Assembly (NCBI GenBank): GCA_964513075.1
Contig: CAZELR010000007.1
Location: 42,438-106,437 of the forward strand
Reading direction: 5' to 3'
Source of the DNA: DAOUBP01 sp964513075
GTDB lineage: Bacteria > Chloroflexota > Anaerolineae > CG2-30-64-16
Length of the DNA: 64,000 nt
Below, piece by piece: positions 33,942 to 41,339 of the stretch. The notes under the pieces were generated by a model. That model saw only the letters and a program-made list of their open reading frames with translations. It was not told the origin of the DNA and made no database searches. Every line of letters begins with the position of its first letter. Within the stretch, counting starts at the first letter, position 1. Both the position numbers and the translations under genes were made by a program.

Positions 33942-35264
33942 CTAGACCGTCTCCCACGTCTCCACAAACTTGATCCCCAACGCCTCCAACTCCGCCAGCA
34001 CCGGCTCATAGATCTCCGGCACCACGGGCACCTGCACGCCGGTCAGGGCGATCTTGCCTTCCAGGATCAGCCGGACGCCGATGGCCGCAGGCAGGCCCAC
34101 GGTGCGCGCCATCGAGGAGTCGCCGTGCGGAATGCCGAAGTCCACCAGGGTGGAGGTGATTTTCTCTTTCCGATCCGGGTACTCGGCCAGGAACTGGTGC
34201 TGCATGATCAGCAGGTCGCGCTCGCCGGGTGCATACTGCATCTTCGCCAACATGCGCGCACACAGGATATCGATGGGGCTGTTGACGCCGGCCGGCAGCG
34301 GGTCGTCGCTCAACAGGCCCAGCCACGTCAAATCCGAGATGACCTTCGAGTCGGTCGCGACGTTCAGGAACGCGGCCAGGTCGGCCCGCAGGTCGCCGTG
34401 GGAGCCGGTCAGCTTCCGCGTGAGGCCGGCCCAGGTGGCGTCGGCCAGATCGGACCGCGGGGCTTCGTCCAGTAGGCCCAGGTCTGCGATTTTGCGCAGG
34501 GTGTCGCACCAGCCGGTGTTGCGCAGCGTGCCGCGGAACATCGTGCGCGTGTCCTCGATGCCGTAGGGCTTCATGTAGGACAGGCTGTCGCGGTTCGGGT
34601 AGCCTTCGAAGTCGGTGAGCTTACCCTCGACCACCACCGGCACGGTGACGTGGTGATCGAACAGCTCGCCGTTCGGAATGACCACCATCTCGCCGTCCCA
34701 CAGATATTGGGCCGAGTTCTTGCCGGCCAGCAGCACCCCGCGCGGGCTCCACGAAAACTTGTAGCCGAACGGATTGTCGTTGGCCTCGGGCGCGGGCAGG
34801 CCCCCGCACCAGGAGACGAACTTGGCGATCTTGCCGCCCTGTCCCTGCACCGTGTGGATCACCCGCATCGCGGTCATGTGATCGATGCCCGGATCGACGC
34901 CGATCTCGTTGAGCAGGATCACGCCCGCGGCCTTGGCCTCAGCGTCCATGTCGGCCATCACCTGCTTGACGTAAGACGTGGTGACCATGTGCACGCCGTG
35001 CTTGATGCAGAGCCGGGCCACGACGGGATGGTAGGCGTAGGGCAACAGGCTCACGGCCAGGTCGTGTTGCCTGATCAGGGCCTCCAACGCGGCGGTGTCA
35101 TCGGAGTTCACGGCCACGGCGCGGCCGTTCGGATGCCCCTTGACCAGTTCTTCAGCCTTGCTGACGGTCCGGCTGGCGACAGTGACCTGGAGGCCGTGAT
35201 CGAGCAGGTAGCGCACATGCGCGCCGGCCACCATGCCGGCGCCAAAGACGACGACTTTCTTCAT
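33942..35264 (-). CDS. Saccharopine dehydrogenase, glutamate-forming (SDH/LYS9 type)
   Basis: 440 residues. The Rossmann start is MKKVVVFGAGMVAGAHVRYL. Long stretches match the SDH half of the animal bifunctional lysine-degrading enzyme as I remember it: LAVSLLPYAYHPVVARLCIK, NEIGVDPGIDHMTAM, CGGLPAPEANDNPFGYKFSW, GYPNRDSLSYMKPYGI and FRGTLRNTGW. The reaction turns saccharopine into glutamate and alpha-aminoadipic semialdehyde with NAD(P)+. It lies 14 bases after the LKR-like gene, with AAGGAG before the ATG, so both enzymes should be made together for lysine catabolism. A biosynthetic direction is possible but less likely given the LKR partner. Confidence 0.92.
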   Translation of the reverse strand: MKKVVVFGAGMVAGAHVRYLLDHGLQVTVASRTVSKAEELVKGHPNGRAVAVNSDDTAALEALIRQHDLAVSLLPYAYHPVVARLCIKHGVHMVTTSYVKQVMADMDAEAKAAGVILLNEIGVDPGIDHMTAMRVIHTVQGQGGKIAKFVSWCGGLPAPEANDNPFGYKFSWSPRGVLLAGKNSAQYLWDGEMVVIPNGELFDHHVTVPVVVEGKLTDFEGYPNRDSLSYMKPYGIEDTRTMFRGTLRNTGWCDTLRKIADLGLLDEAPRSDLADATWAGLTRKLTGSHGDLRADLAAFLNVATDSKVISDLTWLGLLSDDPLPAGVNSPIDILCARMLAKMQYAPGERDLLIMQHQFLAEYPDRKEKITSTLVDFGIPHGDSSMARTVGLPAAIGVRLILEGKIALTGVQVPVVPEIYEPVLAELEALGIKFVETWETV

Positions 35265-35278
35265 AGGTGAGAGTCTCC

Positions 35279-36592
35279 TTAAGCTAAATCAAGATACTGC
35301 TGTAAATGTCGATAGGCCGGCGTTAGTTCCCCGCGGTGAACGATGACCGCACGCTTGATCGCGGGCGGCAGCGCCAGCTCCTCGAACGGCGCAGTAAAAT
35401 CGGCTGCAGCAATGCTGGGAATAAATTCGGCCAGCACCGCGCTGAACGTCTCCGATGCGTCCCGCGGCAGCGCACTGGGCAGGATGTCCACGGCCATGAC
35501 GGTTACGCCCTCCCCCGCATCGCCATCGGACACGCTGCCGGTCAGTGGGTCGTAGACGAAGGTGGGCGCATCCAGCTCGGTGGCCTTGACGGTGCACTCG
35601 ATCCCGCCTTCGATATCGCAACTGATGTCGCCGATGACCTGCAGCTTGCGTTGACCATTCTCGAAGTGCCGGCGCAGCCCGGCCACGCTCACCAGTCGCG
35701 GGTAGCGCGCGTCCCAGTAGGCGCCGTTGATCAGCACGGTCAGGTGGGGCAGATGGTTCTCAAAGATGGGAAGGAAGTTGTCTGGGCAGTCGTAGTAGCG
35801 CTGGCAGTCGAACGGCTCCAGGTCGTTTCTGGGCGTCACGATGTGCTGCTCGCGAAACGTGGTGGCATAGATGACATGCCGTGAGGCGTCAGACCCGCCC
35901 GTGACGGCGGCCAATTCCTGCGGTTCGATGACCTGCACCGGCAGCAGGTTCAGGATTTCCCAGGCGCCTGTAGAGACGTTGCCATAGCCAACCACACCGA
36001 TCGTCAACGGGGCAATTGCCAGGGGCAGCCCTTCGGCTCGGATCTTGACGCCGGCCTGTGCCACCGCGTCCTTGGCTTCCGCCAGGTCGTGATACTCATA
36101 GGCGTGGCGTATCTCAGCGAACGGGGTCGTGATTCCCTGGGCCGCCAGCCGCTGCCCCAGCGCCCGCAGCGTTTCGATGGCGCCGGCCAGCCCCGCGTGT
36201 CGGCCAAAGAAGATCAGTCGGCGGCCGTTTTCGTCGGTGACCCTCTCGTAGTCGATCAGCGTGCAGCCTAGCTCCAGCATCCGCCTGAGCATGGGCATGT
36301 TATAGGCCTGGCCCTTGATCACATGGGCAAAGAACATGTAGGCGCCGCCAGCGCGGAGCAATGCGGGTGGGACCTCCTTGACGGCGAAGACTACCGGGCA
36401 GTTGCTCAGATCTTCCTCCATCAGCGCGCCCGCCGCCGTAAATTCGTCTTCAGGGAAGGCGCGGATCGGCGAGGGTTGAACGTGGATGTGGATGCCTTGC
36501 TCGACCAGGGCGCGCGCGATGTGCGGGGTCACGGGCACGCGGCGTTCCCAGCGGCTTTTATCTTCTCGGCGAACTCCAATGCGTCGTTGCAT
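35279..36592 (-). CDS. Lysine-ketoglutarate reductase (LKR)-like saccharopine dehydrogenase, lysine-forming side
   Basis: 437 residues with the alanine dehydrogenase/transhydrogenase-type N-terminus. RIGVRREDKSRWERRVPVTP, FFAHVIKGQAYNMPML, LIDYERVTDENGRRLIFFGR, GPLTIG-like IAPLTIGVVGYGNVSTGAWE and LINGAYWDARYPRLVS match the LKR half of the eukaryotic bifunctional enzyme. It condenses lysine with 2-oxoglutarate to saccharopine using NADPH. In animals and plants LKR and SDH are fused; here they are neighbours 14 bases apart. AAAGGAG lies six bases before the ATG. The MazG gene ends 26 bases upstream, so that gene may be on the same message. Confidence 0.9.
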   Translation of the reverse strand: MQRRIGVRREDKSRWERRVPVTPHIARALVEQGIHIHVQPSPIRAFPEDEFTAAGALMEEDLSNCPVVFAVKEVPPALLRAGGAYMFFAHVIKGQAYNMPMLRRMLELGCTLIDYERVTDENGRRLIFFGRHAGLAGAIETLRALGQRLAAQGITTPFAEIRHAYEYHDLAEAKDAVAQAGVKIRAEGLPLAIAPLTIGVVGYGNVSTGAWEILNLLPVQVIEPQELAAVTGGSDASRHVIYATTFREQHIVTPRNDLEPFDCQRYYDCPDNFLPIFENHLPHLTVLINGAYWDARYPRLVSVAGLRRHFENGQRKLQVIGDISCDIEGGIECTVKATELDAPTFVYDPLTGSVSDGDAGEGVTVMAVDILPSALPRDASETFSAVLAEFIPSIAAADFTAPFEELALPPAIKRAVIVHRGELTPAYRHLQQYLDLA

Positions 36593-36618
36593 TACGATTC
36601 TCCTTTACCATCTTTACA

Positions 36619-36963
36619 TTACACATCCGCGCGGCGCAAGCTGTCCTCGGATGTATACCCGTTCGGATAACGCACTCTTAATTTCTCGATGTTGGCTTGC
36701 ATGATGGCCGACAAGTCCAAGCCCAGTGTGGTGCAGAGCGCAGCCACGTACCAGAGCGTATCGCCTAACTCTTTTTCCAGCTTTGGCAGGTCAATGCCGT
36801 GCCGGTGAAATACGCCCTTCTTGATGTGGTCGGCAACTTCACCGGCTTCTCCCGCCAGGCCGATGGCGTCCCAAACCGCCATGATTTCAGTGTCGGAGAT
36901 GGCGAAATTCGGCCGATCGATCAATGTACGCGCGGCCAGTTTTTGATATTCATCTGCATCCAT
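36619..36963 (-). CDS. MazG-type nucleoside triphosphate pyrophosphohydrolase
   Basis: 114 residues with the all-alpha MazG metal site: GLAGEAGEVADHIKK and, about 25 residues later, KELGDTLWYVAALC. These supply the EExxE/ExxD-like acidic ligands for Mg. The enzyme removes pyrophosphate from (d)NTPs, cleaning nucleotide pools in the cytoplasm. The length fits single-domain MazG-like proteins. It lies between PPK2 (72 bases upstream) and LKR (26 bases downstream), all on the minus strand. GGAG lies five bases before the ATG. Confidence 0.9.
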   Translation of the reverse strand: MDADEYQKLAARTLIDRPNFAISDTEIMAVWDAIGLAGEAGEVADHIKKGVFHRHGIDLPKLEKELGDTLWYVAALCTTLGLDLSAIMQANIEKLRVRYPNGYTSEDSLRRADV

Positions 36964-37035
36964 GGGCTCTCCGAAGGCGTACGCTGAGCAGTAAATGACT
37001 CCCTGCCCGTCGGCTTGGCTTCAACTGGTGGCGGG

Positions 37036-37851
37036 TCAAGCCTTGTCTTTGTCGCCTCGTTTGGCTTTGCCTGCCGGCTTGGCTGCTGCGATCGCTGCCA
37101 GGCCGCGTTCGGCCTCCTGCAGCAGGTCCGCCATGCAAGCCAGCCGGGCCTGCCGCTTGTCCTCGGCCTCGATGACGCGCCAGGGATAGGGTTCCCCCGT
37201 GCGTGCCAGGATTGTCTGCCGCACCTCTGCCACCGGCATCGGCGCAGCCGCATCCTTGCCCGCCGCGTGGATTGCACCGGCCTTGCGGAGGTCCTCGAGG
37301 TGGGCGCGGAAGCGGGCATCCTGGGTCTCATCGCCTGCCGTAAACCAGTACTTGATCAGCGTGACCCCCGAAGCGGCCAGCCCACGTTCGAACTCGACGC
37401 ACTTGTCAAGGAACGCTGCGAATTCCTCGGGCTTCATCATGCCGCGCGCGGTGTCCATCGCCGCCAGGTGATACCAGCTCCCGTCCAGGATCAGCAGCTT
37501 GCGGCCTTGGGCTATCTGGTCGGCGAAGTGCCGGAAGTGCTGCTTCGCGCTGTCCCGCTTGCTGTCATGCTCCAGCGTGAGCACTTCGCAAGCCGACCGC
37601 TGCAGGCTCTCGTCGATGCGTTTCGCTGTGGCGCCCTTCCCGGCCGGCCCCAGCCCTTCCAGCAGCACTGCCACGTGCATGTGCTTATGAGTGGCCCACT
37701 CCTGCAGCTTGACCAGCCGCATTTGCAGGGTTGCCAGCTCCTCGCGGTAGCTCTCTTTATCCAGGGCGGCCGAGGGGTGCGCACCGGCTTCCGGCTGCCC
37801 CGGCGCGCCTTCGGCGGACGGCGCGGCAGTCGCTTTGTTCTTCTTGCTCAT
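37036..37851 (-). CDS. Divergent PPK2-family polyphosphate kinase-like protein
   Basis: 271 residues with the PPK2 fold signature: a P-loop region EGLGPAGKGATAKRI (K72), LDGSWYHLAAMDTA in place of Walker B, VTLIKYWFTAGDETQ, WRVIEAEDKRQARL. Normal PPK2 proteins read EGRDAAGKGG and FDRSWYNRA. Here the Asp of the P-loop (GRD to GLG) and the Arg of the Walker B loop (DRS to DGS) are missing, so catalysis by the standard scheme is doubtful or the substrate differs. Both ends are Lys/Ala-rich and probably disordered. A strong TATAAT-like sequence lies upstream (37902-37912), and AAAAGGAG precedes the ATG. Confidence 0.82.
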   Translation of the reverse strand: MSKKNKATAAPSAEGAPGQPEAGAHPSAALDKESYREELATLQMRLVKLQEWATHKHMHVAVLLEGLGPAGKGATAKRIDESLQRSACEVLTLEHDSKRDSAKQHFRHFADQIAQGRKLLILDGSWYHLAAMDTARGMMKPEEFAAFLDKCVEFERGLAASGVTLIKYWFTAGDETQDARFRAHLEDLRKAGAIHAAGKDAAAPMPVAEVRQTILARTGEPYPWRVIEAEDKRQARLACMADLLQEAERGLAAIAAAKPAGKAKRGDKDKA

Positions 37852-37916
37852 CGGGACTCCTTTTAATTCTCTTGCTTCCCCAGGCTTTTGTTTGCCCAGC
37901 TATTATATTATACCAG

Positions 37917-38402
37917 TCAATACTTCTCCCAATGAAGCACCTGCTCTAGTGGCTTTTTCGCCGGCGCCGGCTCTTCTGCCGGTGCGCCCACAGGGATCAG
38001 CGCCATCAGGCGCTTCTCTGGCGGCACGCCCAAGAGCATCTTGAACTGCTTCTCGCGCGGTAAGGCATCGCCTTCCACCCAGCACGCCCCATAGCCCAAT
38101 GCAGTGCTTGCCAGCAGCATATTCTCGATTGCAGCCGCGCCGTCTTCCACCCACCAGCGGGATGCCGGATCCATGACGACCGCGATCACTGCGCCGGCTT
38201 GCTCCATCCAGGGGCCGGCCACCTTGAACTGCTCGATCATCGTCCGGTCGGTCACCACGATGAAATCCCAGGGTTGCCGATTGCTCCCCGTCGCCGCCAA
38301 TCGGCCGGCATCGACGATGGCCTCCAGATCCGCCACAGGAACGGCATCCCCCGTGTACCTGCGGATGCTTCTTCGCTTGCGAATTGCTTCCAGTGTGTCC
38401 AT
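37917..38402 (-). CDS. Nitroreductase family protein
   Basis: 161 residues. The FMN-binding start DTLEAIRKRRSIRRYTGDAV, AATGSNRQPWDFIVVTD and the C-terminal GYGACWVEGDAL ... LIPVGAPAEEP block are typical of short nitroreductases, which use flavin and NAD(P)H to reduce nitro compounds, quinones or act as dehalogenases. The ATG at 38402 has GGAG eight bases before it; a further open stretch upstream is not needed. The gene ends at the promoter region of PPK2. Confidence 0.92.
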   Translation of the reverse strand: MDTLEAIRKRRSIRRYTGDAVPVADLEAIVDAGRLAATGSNRQPWDFIVVTDRTMIEQFKVAGPWMEQAGAVIAVVMDPASRWWVEDGAAAIENMLLASTALGYGACWVEGDALPREKQFKMLLGVPPEKRLMALIPVGAPAEEPAPAKKPLEQVLHWEKY

Positions 38403-38425
38403 TTTACTCACTCCATATCCCATCA

Positions 38426-38695
38426 TCACGTTGCACGCGTTCGAATAGACTCTCGACTAGCGCGGCCTGCGTCGAGCCTCCTTGGCAATGTCATTCTAAA
38501 ATAGGTCTGCAACACAAACGCCATGTTGATGTCGCTTGTGCGCAGCCGGGGATCATCGAGTGACCAGGGATTCACGCGCCAAACATCGTCCCCGTCAAGC
38601 CAGGCGGAGTTGTCCAGGCGCTTGAAGAGTATCTCAGCGCAGGTGCTCTTGCCGGTCCAGGCTTCGCCTCCTATCAGGATCAGCTTGGGTTTCAT
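38426..38695 (-). pseudogene. Truncated P-loop nucleotide kinase-like gene
   Basis: 89 residues. The N-terminus is a clear P-loop kinase (KLILIGGEAWTGKSTCAEIL with K and S/T in place, then WLDGDDVWRVNPW and TSDINMAFVLQTYF), but relatives are about 180 residues and continue through a lid and adenine-binding part. Here the frame ends after a short unrelated Arg-rich tail (TLPRRLDAGRAS). This looks like a remnant cut off by a deletion or insertion. It is unlikely to be active. Confidence 0.7.
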
Positions 38696-38760
38696 GCCGT
38701 TATCATCACATTTCAATCCCTGGCGACGCCAGCCGGCCGGCTTCACCCTTCGGGCTGAGC

Positions 38761-39057
38761 CTAATGCCGCCGTGACGACGCCCGGCCGCCTCCGCCCCAG
38801 ATCGCCGTGATTCCCAACAGAAAGCCGGCGACATACCAATTCCCGTTGTTGTGCACCTCCCACACGTGCACCTTGTCCGAGAAGAGCGAAATGACGAACG
38901 TCACCGGCGCAATGATCCCGTGCCAGAGGCCCTGCCAGAAGCCCGCGACCTTGCCCTCTTCGTTCGGCGTGTTGACCTGCGGGTTTGGACCGGCCACGCA
39001 GCCCGCTAACACGACGAGCGCCAGCACCAACAGCGTCACCCTGAGCATGGTCTTCAT
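38761..39057 (-). CDS. Small lipoprotein or membrane protein with FWQGLWHGIIAP motif
   Basis: 98 residues. A lipoprotein signal ends in VVLAGC, and two hydrophobic segments follow (WHGIIAPVTFVISLF and WYVAGFLLGITAIWGGGG). The blocks FWQGLWHGIIAPVTFVISLF and VHNNGNWYVAGFLLG belong to a widespread small protein type whose function I do not know. Its start overlaps the GNAT stop as ATGA, so the two genes are translationally coupled. Confidence 0.8.
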   Translation of the reverse strand: MKTMLRVTLLVLALVVLAGCVAGPNPQVNTPNEEGKVAGFWQGLWHGIIAPVTFVISLFSDKVHVWEVHNNGNWYVAGFLLGITAIWGGGGRASSRRH

Positions 39058-39569
39058 TGGATAATCTCCTGCGACCTAAGTATCCTGATCATCGTCCACG
39101 AGGCAGCGACTGCCGCGTGCCGGACGAAGCCGAAACGCTCGTACAACCGCAGCGCCGGGTTGTCGCCCTCGACGCTGAGACTCAAGCGGCCGATGCCAAG
39201 GTTGGTCGCCTGATCGATCAGCGCCGCCAGAAGCGCGGTCCCGACGCCGCGGCCGCGCCAGCGCGGGTCCACCCCGATGCCCAGCTCCGGGCAGTCTGCG
39301 TCGACGTAGCCGTAGGAGTGCTGGGTGTCGCTCCAGTATCGGCGCCACGCCGCACCGACAGGGCCCTGGGCCGTCTCAGCCACGACGGCAGCGTCCCCGG
39401 CCCGGCCCCATCCTTCCAGCAGATACGCGTGCCTCGTCTTTTGGATCACGTCTTCGGGATCGGATGCCGGCTCTGGCGAGCGCCAATCGATTGCCCAGGC
39501 CAGCGCCGAGCGCAGTGCGCCAAGGTCGTCCGCGGTCCCAAGCCGAACGCGGAAGTCGGGAGCTGACAT
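39054..39569 (-). CDS. GNAT family N-acetyltransferase
   Basis: 171 residues. The acetyl-CoA-binding motif A reads GIGVDPRWRGRGVGTALLAA, followed by LSVEGDNPALRLYERFGFVR (motif B). GNAT enzymes transfer acetyl from acetyl-CoA to an amine; the acceptor is unknown. GGGGAGG lies about 10 bases before the ATG. It overlaps the lipoprotein gene by four bases and begins 21 bases after the three-segment membrane protein gene. Confidence 0.92.
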   Translation of the reverse strand: MSAPDFRVRLGTADDLGALRSALAWAIDWRSPEPASDPEDVIQKTRHAYLLEGWGRAGDAAVVAETAQGPVGAAWRRYWSDTQHSYGYVDADCPELGIGVDPRWRGRGVGTALLAALIDQATNLGIGRLSLSVEGDNPALRLYERFGFVRHAAVAASWTMIRILRSQEIIQ

Positions 39570-39590
39570 TTGGGTATCTTCCTCCCCTGT

Positions 39591-40103
39591 TCAAGACACC
39601 CATACCATCACAATTGCCAAGAATCCAAGGATGGCTGTTGCTGCTGGAAAGGTGGTAGACGTCAAGCGCTTAGCCAATGTGAGAGTGTCCGTGGGGTAGT
39701 GGTCGGTCCACCAATGTTCAGGGAGAATAGCAGTTTCTTCTGCCGAATCAAAGAAACCCTTATCGTAGTAGTGGAGCAATCGGTCGATTCTCTGAATTAC
39801 GGCGCCATTCTCCCTTTGCCACCTGCGATTTCGATTTTGCCATCGTATCGAGAACCAGACCAAGACTAATACTGTCATTGACGCGATAGTCTTCCCCCAT
39901 ACGCCATACGCCAGCCAAACGGCGCCTTCAGAGGGTTTGACGATAAGGAGAGCCCCAATTAGCACTAATAGGATATTGCTTGACCAACTGAAAACGTTTT
40001 GCTCGCGCTCGTGCCGACTTCTTACTTCGGCACGCTGTATGAGTTCCATGTGCTTGAGTAGATCAATCTTGTCTCCTATGCTAAGGCTTTCGGATTCATT
40101 CAT
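39591..40103 (-). CDS. Hypothetical membrane protein, probably three membrane segments
   Basis: 170 residues from the ATG at 40103, chosen because GGGGGC lies six bases before it. Hydrophobic segments are VFSWSSNILLVLIGALLIV, MTVLVLVWFSIRW and AATAILGFLAIVMVWVS, with a charged N-terminus and a soluble middle part. I do not recognise the family. GC content and codon use are lower than in most neighbours (many A/T third positions), which suggests transfer. It follows a palindromic region with GTTAG core-site words and precedes the GNAT gene by 21 bases. Confidence 0.7.
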   Translation of the reverse strand: MNESESLSIGDKIDLLKHMELIQRAEVRSRHEREQNVFSWSSNILLVLIGALLIVKPSEGAVWLAYGVWGKTIASMTVLVLVWFSIRWQNRNRRWQRENGAVIQRIDRLLHYYDKGFFDSAEETAILPEHWWTDHYPTDTLTLAKRLTSTTFPAATAILGFLAIVMVWVS

Positions 40104-40265
40104 TCTGTTGCCCCCATTTCGCACATATTGTTCGGTGGACATGACTCTTGAGTGCTTGCCCATAATTCGACAACCGTCCGGACGATTAGGGTTCACTTGC
40201 GGCTGCGTCAGCGAGCTTGCCGCGGCTCACAGTGCGATCGGGGCGACTGCCAGGAGGATGGCGAG

Positions 40266-40357
40266 GTTAGGCCCCCGCTCCTAACCACACCCAACTCATG
40301 CCGCCGCGATGTGCGGCATGATGGCTGAGCAGAAACGCATCAAGTTAGGGCTTCGGC
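40266..40357 (-). other. Integron attC-like palindromic region
   Basis: Read on the minus strand, CCCTAAC overlapping the end of the gene at 40340 is followed by a hairpin catgccgc / gcggcatg (40298-40305 with 40313-40320), then GTTAGGAG and, on the plus strand, GTTAGGC at 40266-40272. The core words fit RYYYAAC and GTTRRRY of attC sites and the span is near 75 bases, but the inner L boxes are not well placed, so this is suggestive only. Confidence 0.3.
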
Positions 40358-40786
40358 TAACTCGAAGACAGTGTCGTAGAATTTCAGCAGAGTTGTGAAA
40401 GAAGGCTTATCGTACAAGAGTAGCGTTCCGGGAAAGCCAGATACGCGACCGTGCTCAAGCTCTCGTTGCATCTGTGCGATTCTTTGCTTTAGCATGGGGA
40501 TTGACAGTTCAGCCATCTTGTCCAAAGACTCAGCCCACGTGGCAAGGGGAACCGCTCCCTGATTGAGTACCAAGTCTCTCACATTTCGGTTGCCTTTGAT
40601 CAAATCGCGAATGCCGTCGGTTATTTGACGCGTTATCTCGATTGCCTCCAATCGCAAGAGATGGTCACGCTCGGTGTCTGATTTACAGTCCGTCAACGCA
40701 TCCATCAGCGCTTCACGGTAGGCGGCAACAGCCACATCTGTAGTCTGTCTCGCTTTGTAGAACTTCTCGTGGAATACTGGAGTCAT
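40340..40786 (-). CDS. Hypothetical soluble helical protein
   Basis: 148 residues, mostly amphipathic helix (RDHLLRLEAIEITRQITDGI, LSIPMLKQRIAQMQRELEHG) with no signal peptide, membrane segment or motif that I recognise. Codon use is more A/T-rich than in the surrounding genes. The stop codon lies within an attC-like sequence, and GTTAGGC (40836-40830, minus strand) lies 44 bases before the start. A strong promoter 175-200 bases upstream (40960-40988) could drive it. It may be a mobile cassette gene. Confidence 0.65.
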   Translation of the reverse strand: MTPVFHEKFYKARQTTDVAVAAYREALMDALTDCKSDTERDHLLRLEAIEITRQITDGIRDLIKGNRNVRDLVLNQGAVPLATWAESLDKMAELSIPMLKQRIAQMQRELEHGRVSGFPGTLLLYDKPSFTTLLKFYDTVFELAEALT

Positions 40787-40959
40787 GTCCTAATGCCCAT
40801 GATTTTGTGCCCCTCCAAACGCGGTCTTGGCCTAACGAATTAAGGATTTCACGCGGCGCACCGTGGGTCCTGCGTCGTGCTGCCCAGGGGCGGACCGCCC
40901 ATAACACATCACAGCCAGACATGCGGTCGAAAGCCGCAAGCTTGTTTGCCACGGTTGCC

Positions 40960-40988
40960 ATTGTAAGCCAGCGTCCCGAGGCTGTCAA
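40960..40988 (-). promoter_or_regulatory. Strong promoter facing the hypothetical gene at 40340-40786
   Basis: On the minus strand TTGACA (40988-40983), 17 bases, TACAAT (40965-40960). About 70 bases around it are similar to the promoter of the SPFH gene at 43424-43452, including the bases after the start site. Confidence 0.75.
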
Positions 40989-41127
40989 GAGATTTCCCGC
41001 GGCAAGCAAATTGACGCCTTTCCGAAGCACCAAGACTATCACAATAATCAAAACTATCCGGACGCAATAACAGGCAGCATCATCAGGAAGCAAGATGGGG
41101 ATGACGCTTAAGCATAAGTAACCTTAT

Positions 41128-41190
41128 CTTGCCTATCTTGCCCATCTTGCTATGCAGGTCGTTAGGGGCAAGATAGGCAAGATGGGCAAG
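41128..41190. repeat. Inverted array of nine-base words
   Basis: cttgcctatcttgcccatc (from 41128, arm to 41150) pairs with gcaagataggcaagatggg (from 41168, arm to 41190) with 21 of 23 positions matching and a 17-base loop. Each arm is itself made of repeated atcttgccc-type words, so the element is both tandem and inverted. Confidence 0.85.
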
Positions 41191-41339
41191 GTGAGGATGA
41201 GCAAGATGGGCAACCATCCTATGGCATGGAGTCGGAGGCTTGTATTGTCGTTTGGGTTGCGGTGCACCGACAAGAGGCCCTGGAAATCAAAGATGAAATC
41301 CAAGGCCTCTCTGTTTCTGCTTTCGTTCCGGGAGTCGAG

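Larger units (their letters stand above)
40787..41339. other. Intergenic region: leader, promoter and inverted repeat
   Basis: 553 bases without a convincing gene. From low to high coordinate it holds a GCCTAAC word (40830-40836), GC-rich hairpins such as gggcggaccgccc, the promoter at 40960-40988 that points to the minus-strand genes, and a large inverted repeat of nine-base words (41128-41190). Between 41191 and 41339 I see nothing. Confidence 0.6.

Noticed and set aside
40200..40900. A true class 1 type integron
   Set aside because: No integrase gene and poorly fitting inner boxes in the attC-like site; kept only as a low-confidence feature.
40713..41093. Open frame beginning after the 40960 promoter and overlapping the hypothetical gene
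   Set aside because: It runs through the leader and ends in another frame inside the next gene; no motif. The short similarity to the leader of the SPFH gene is better explained by a shared promoter-leader module.
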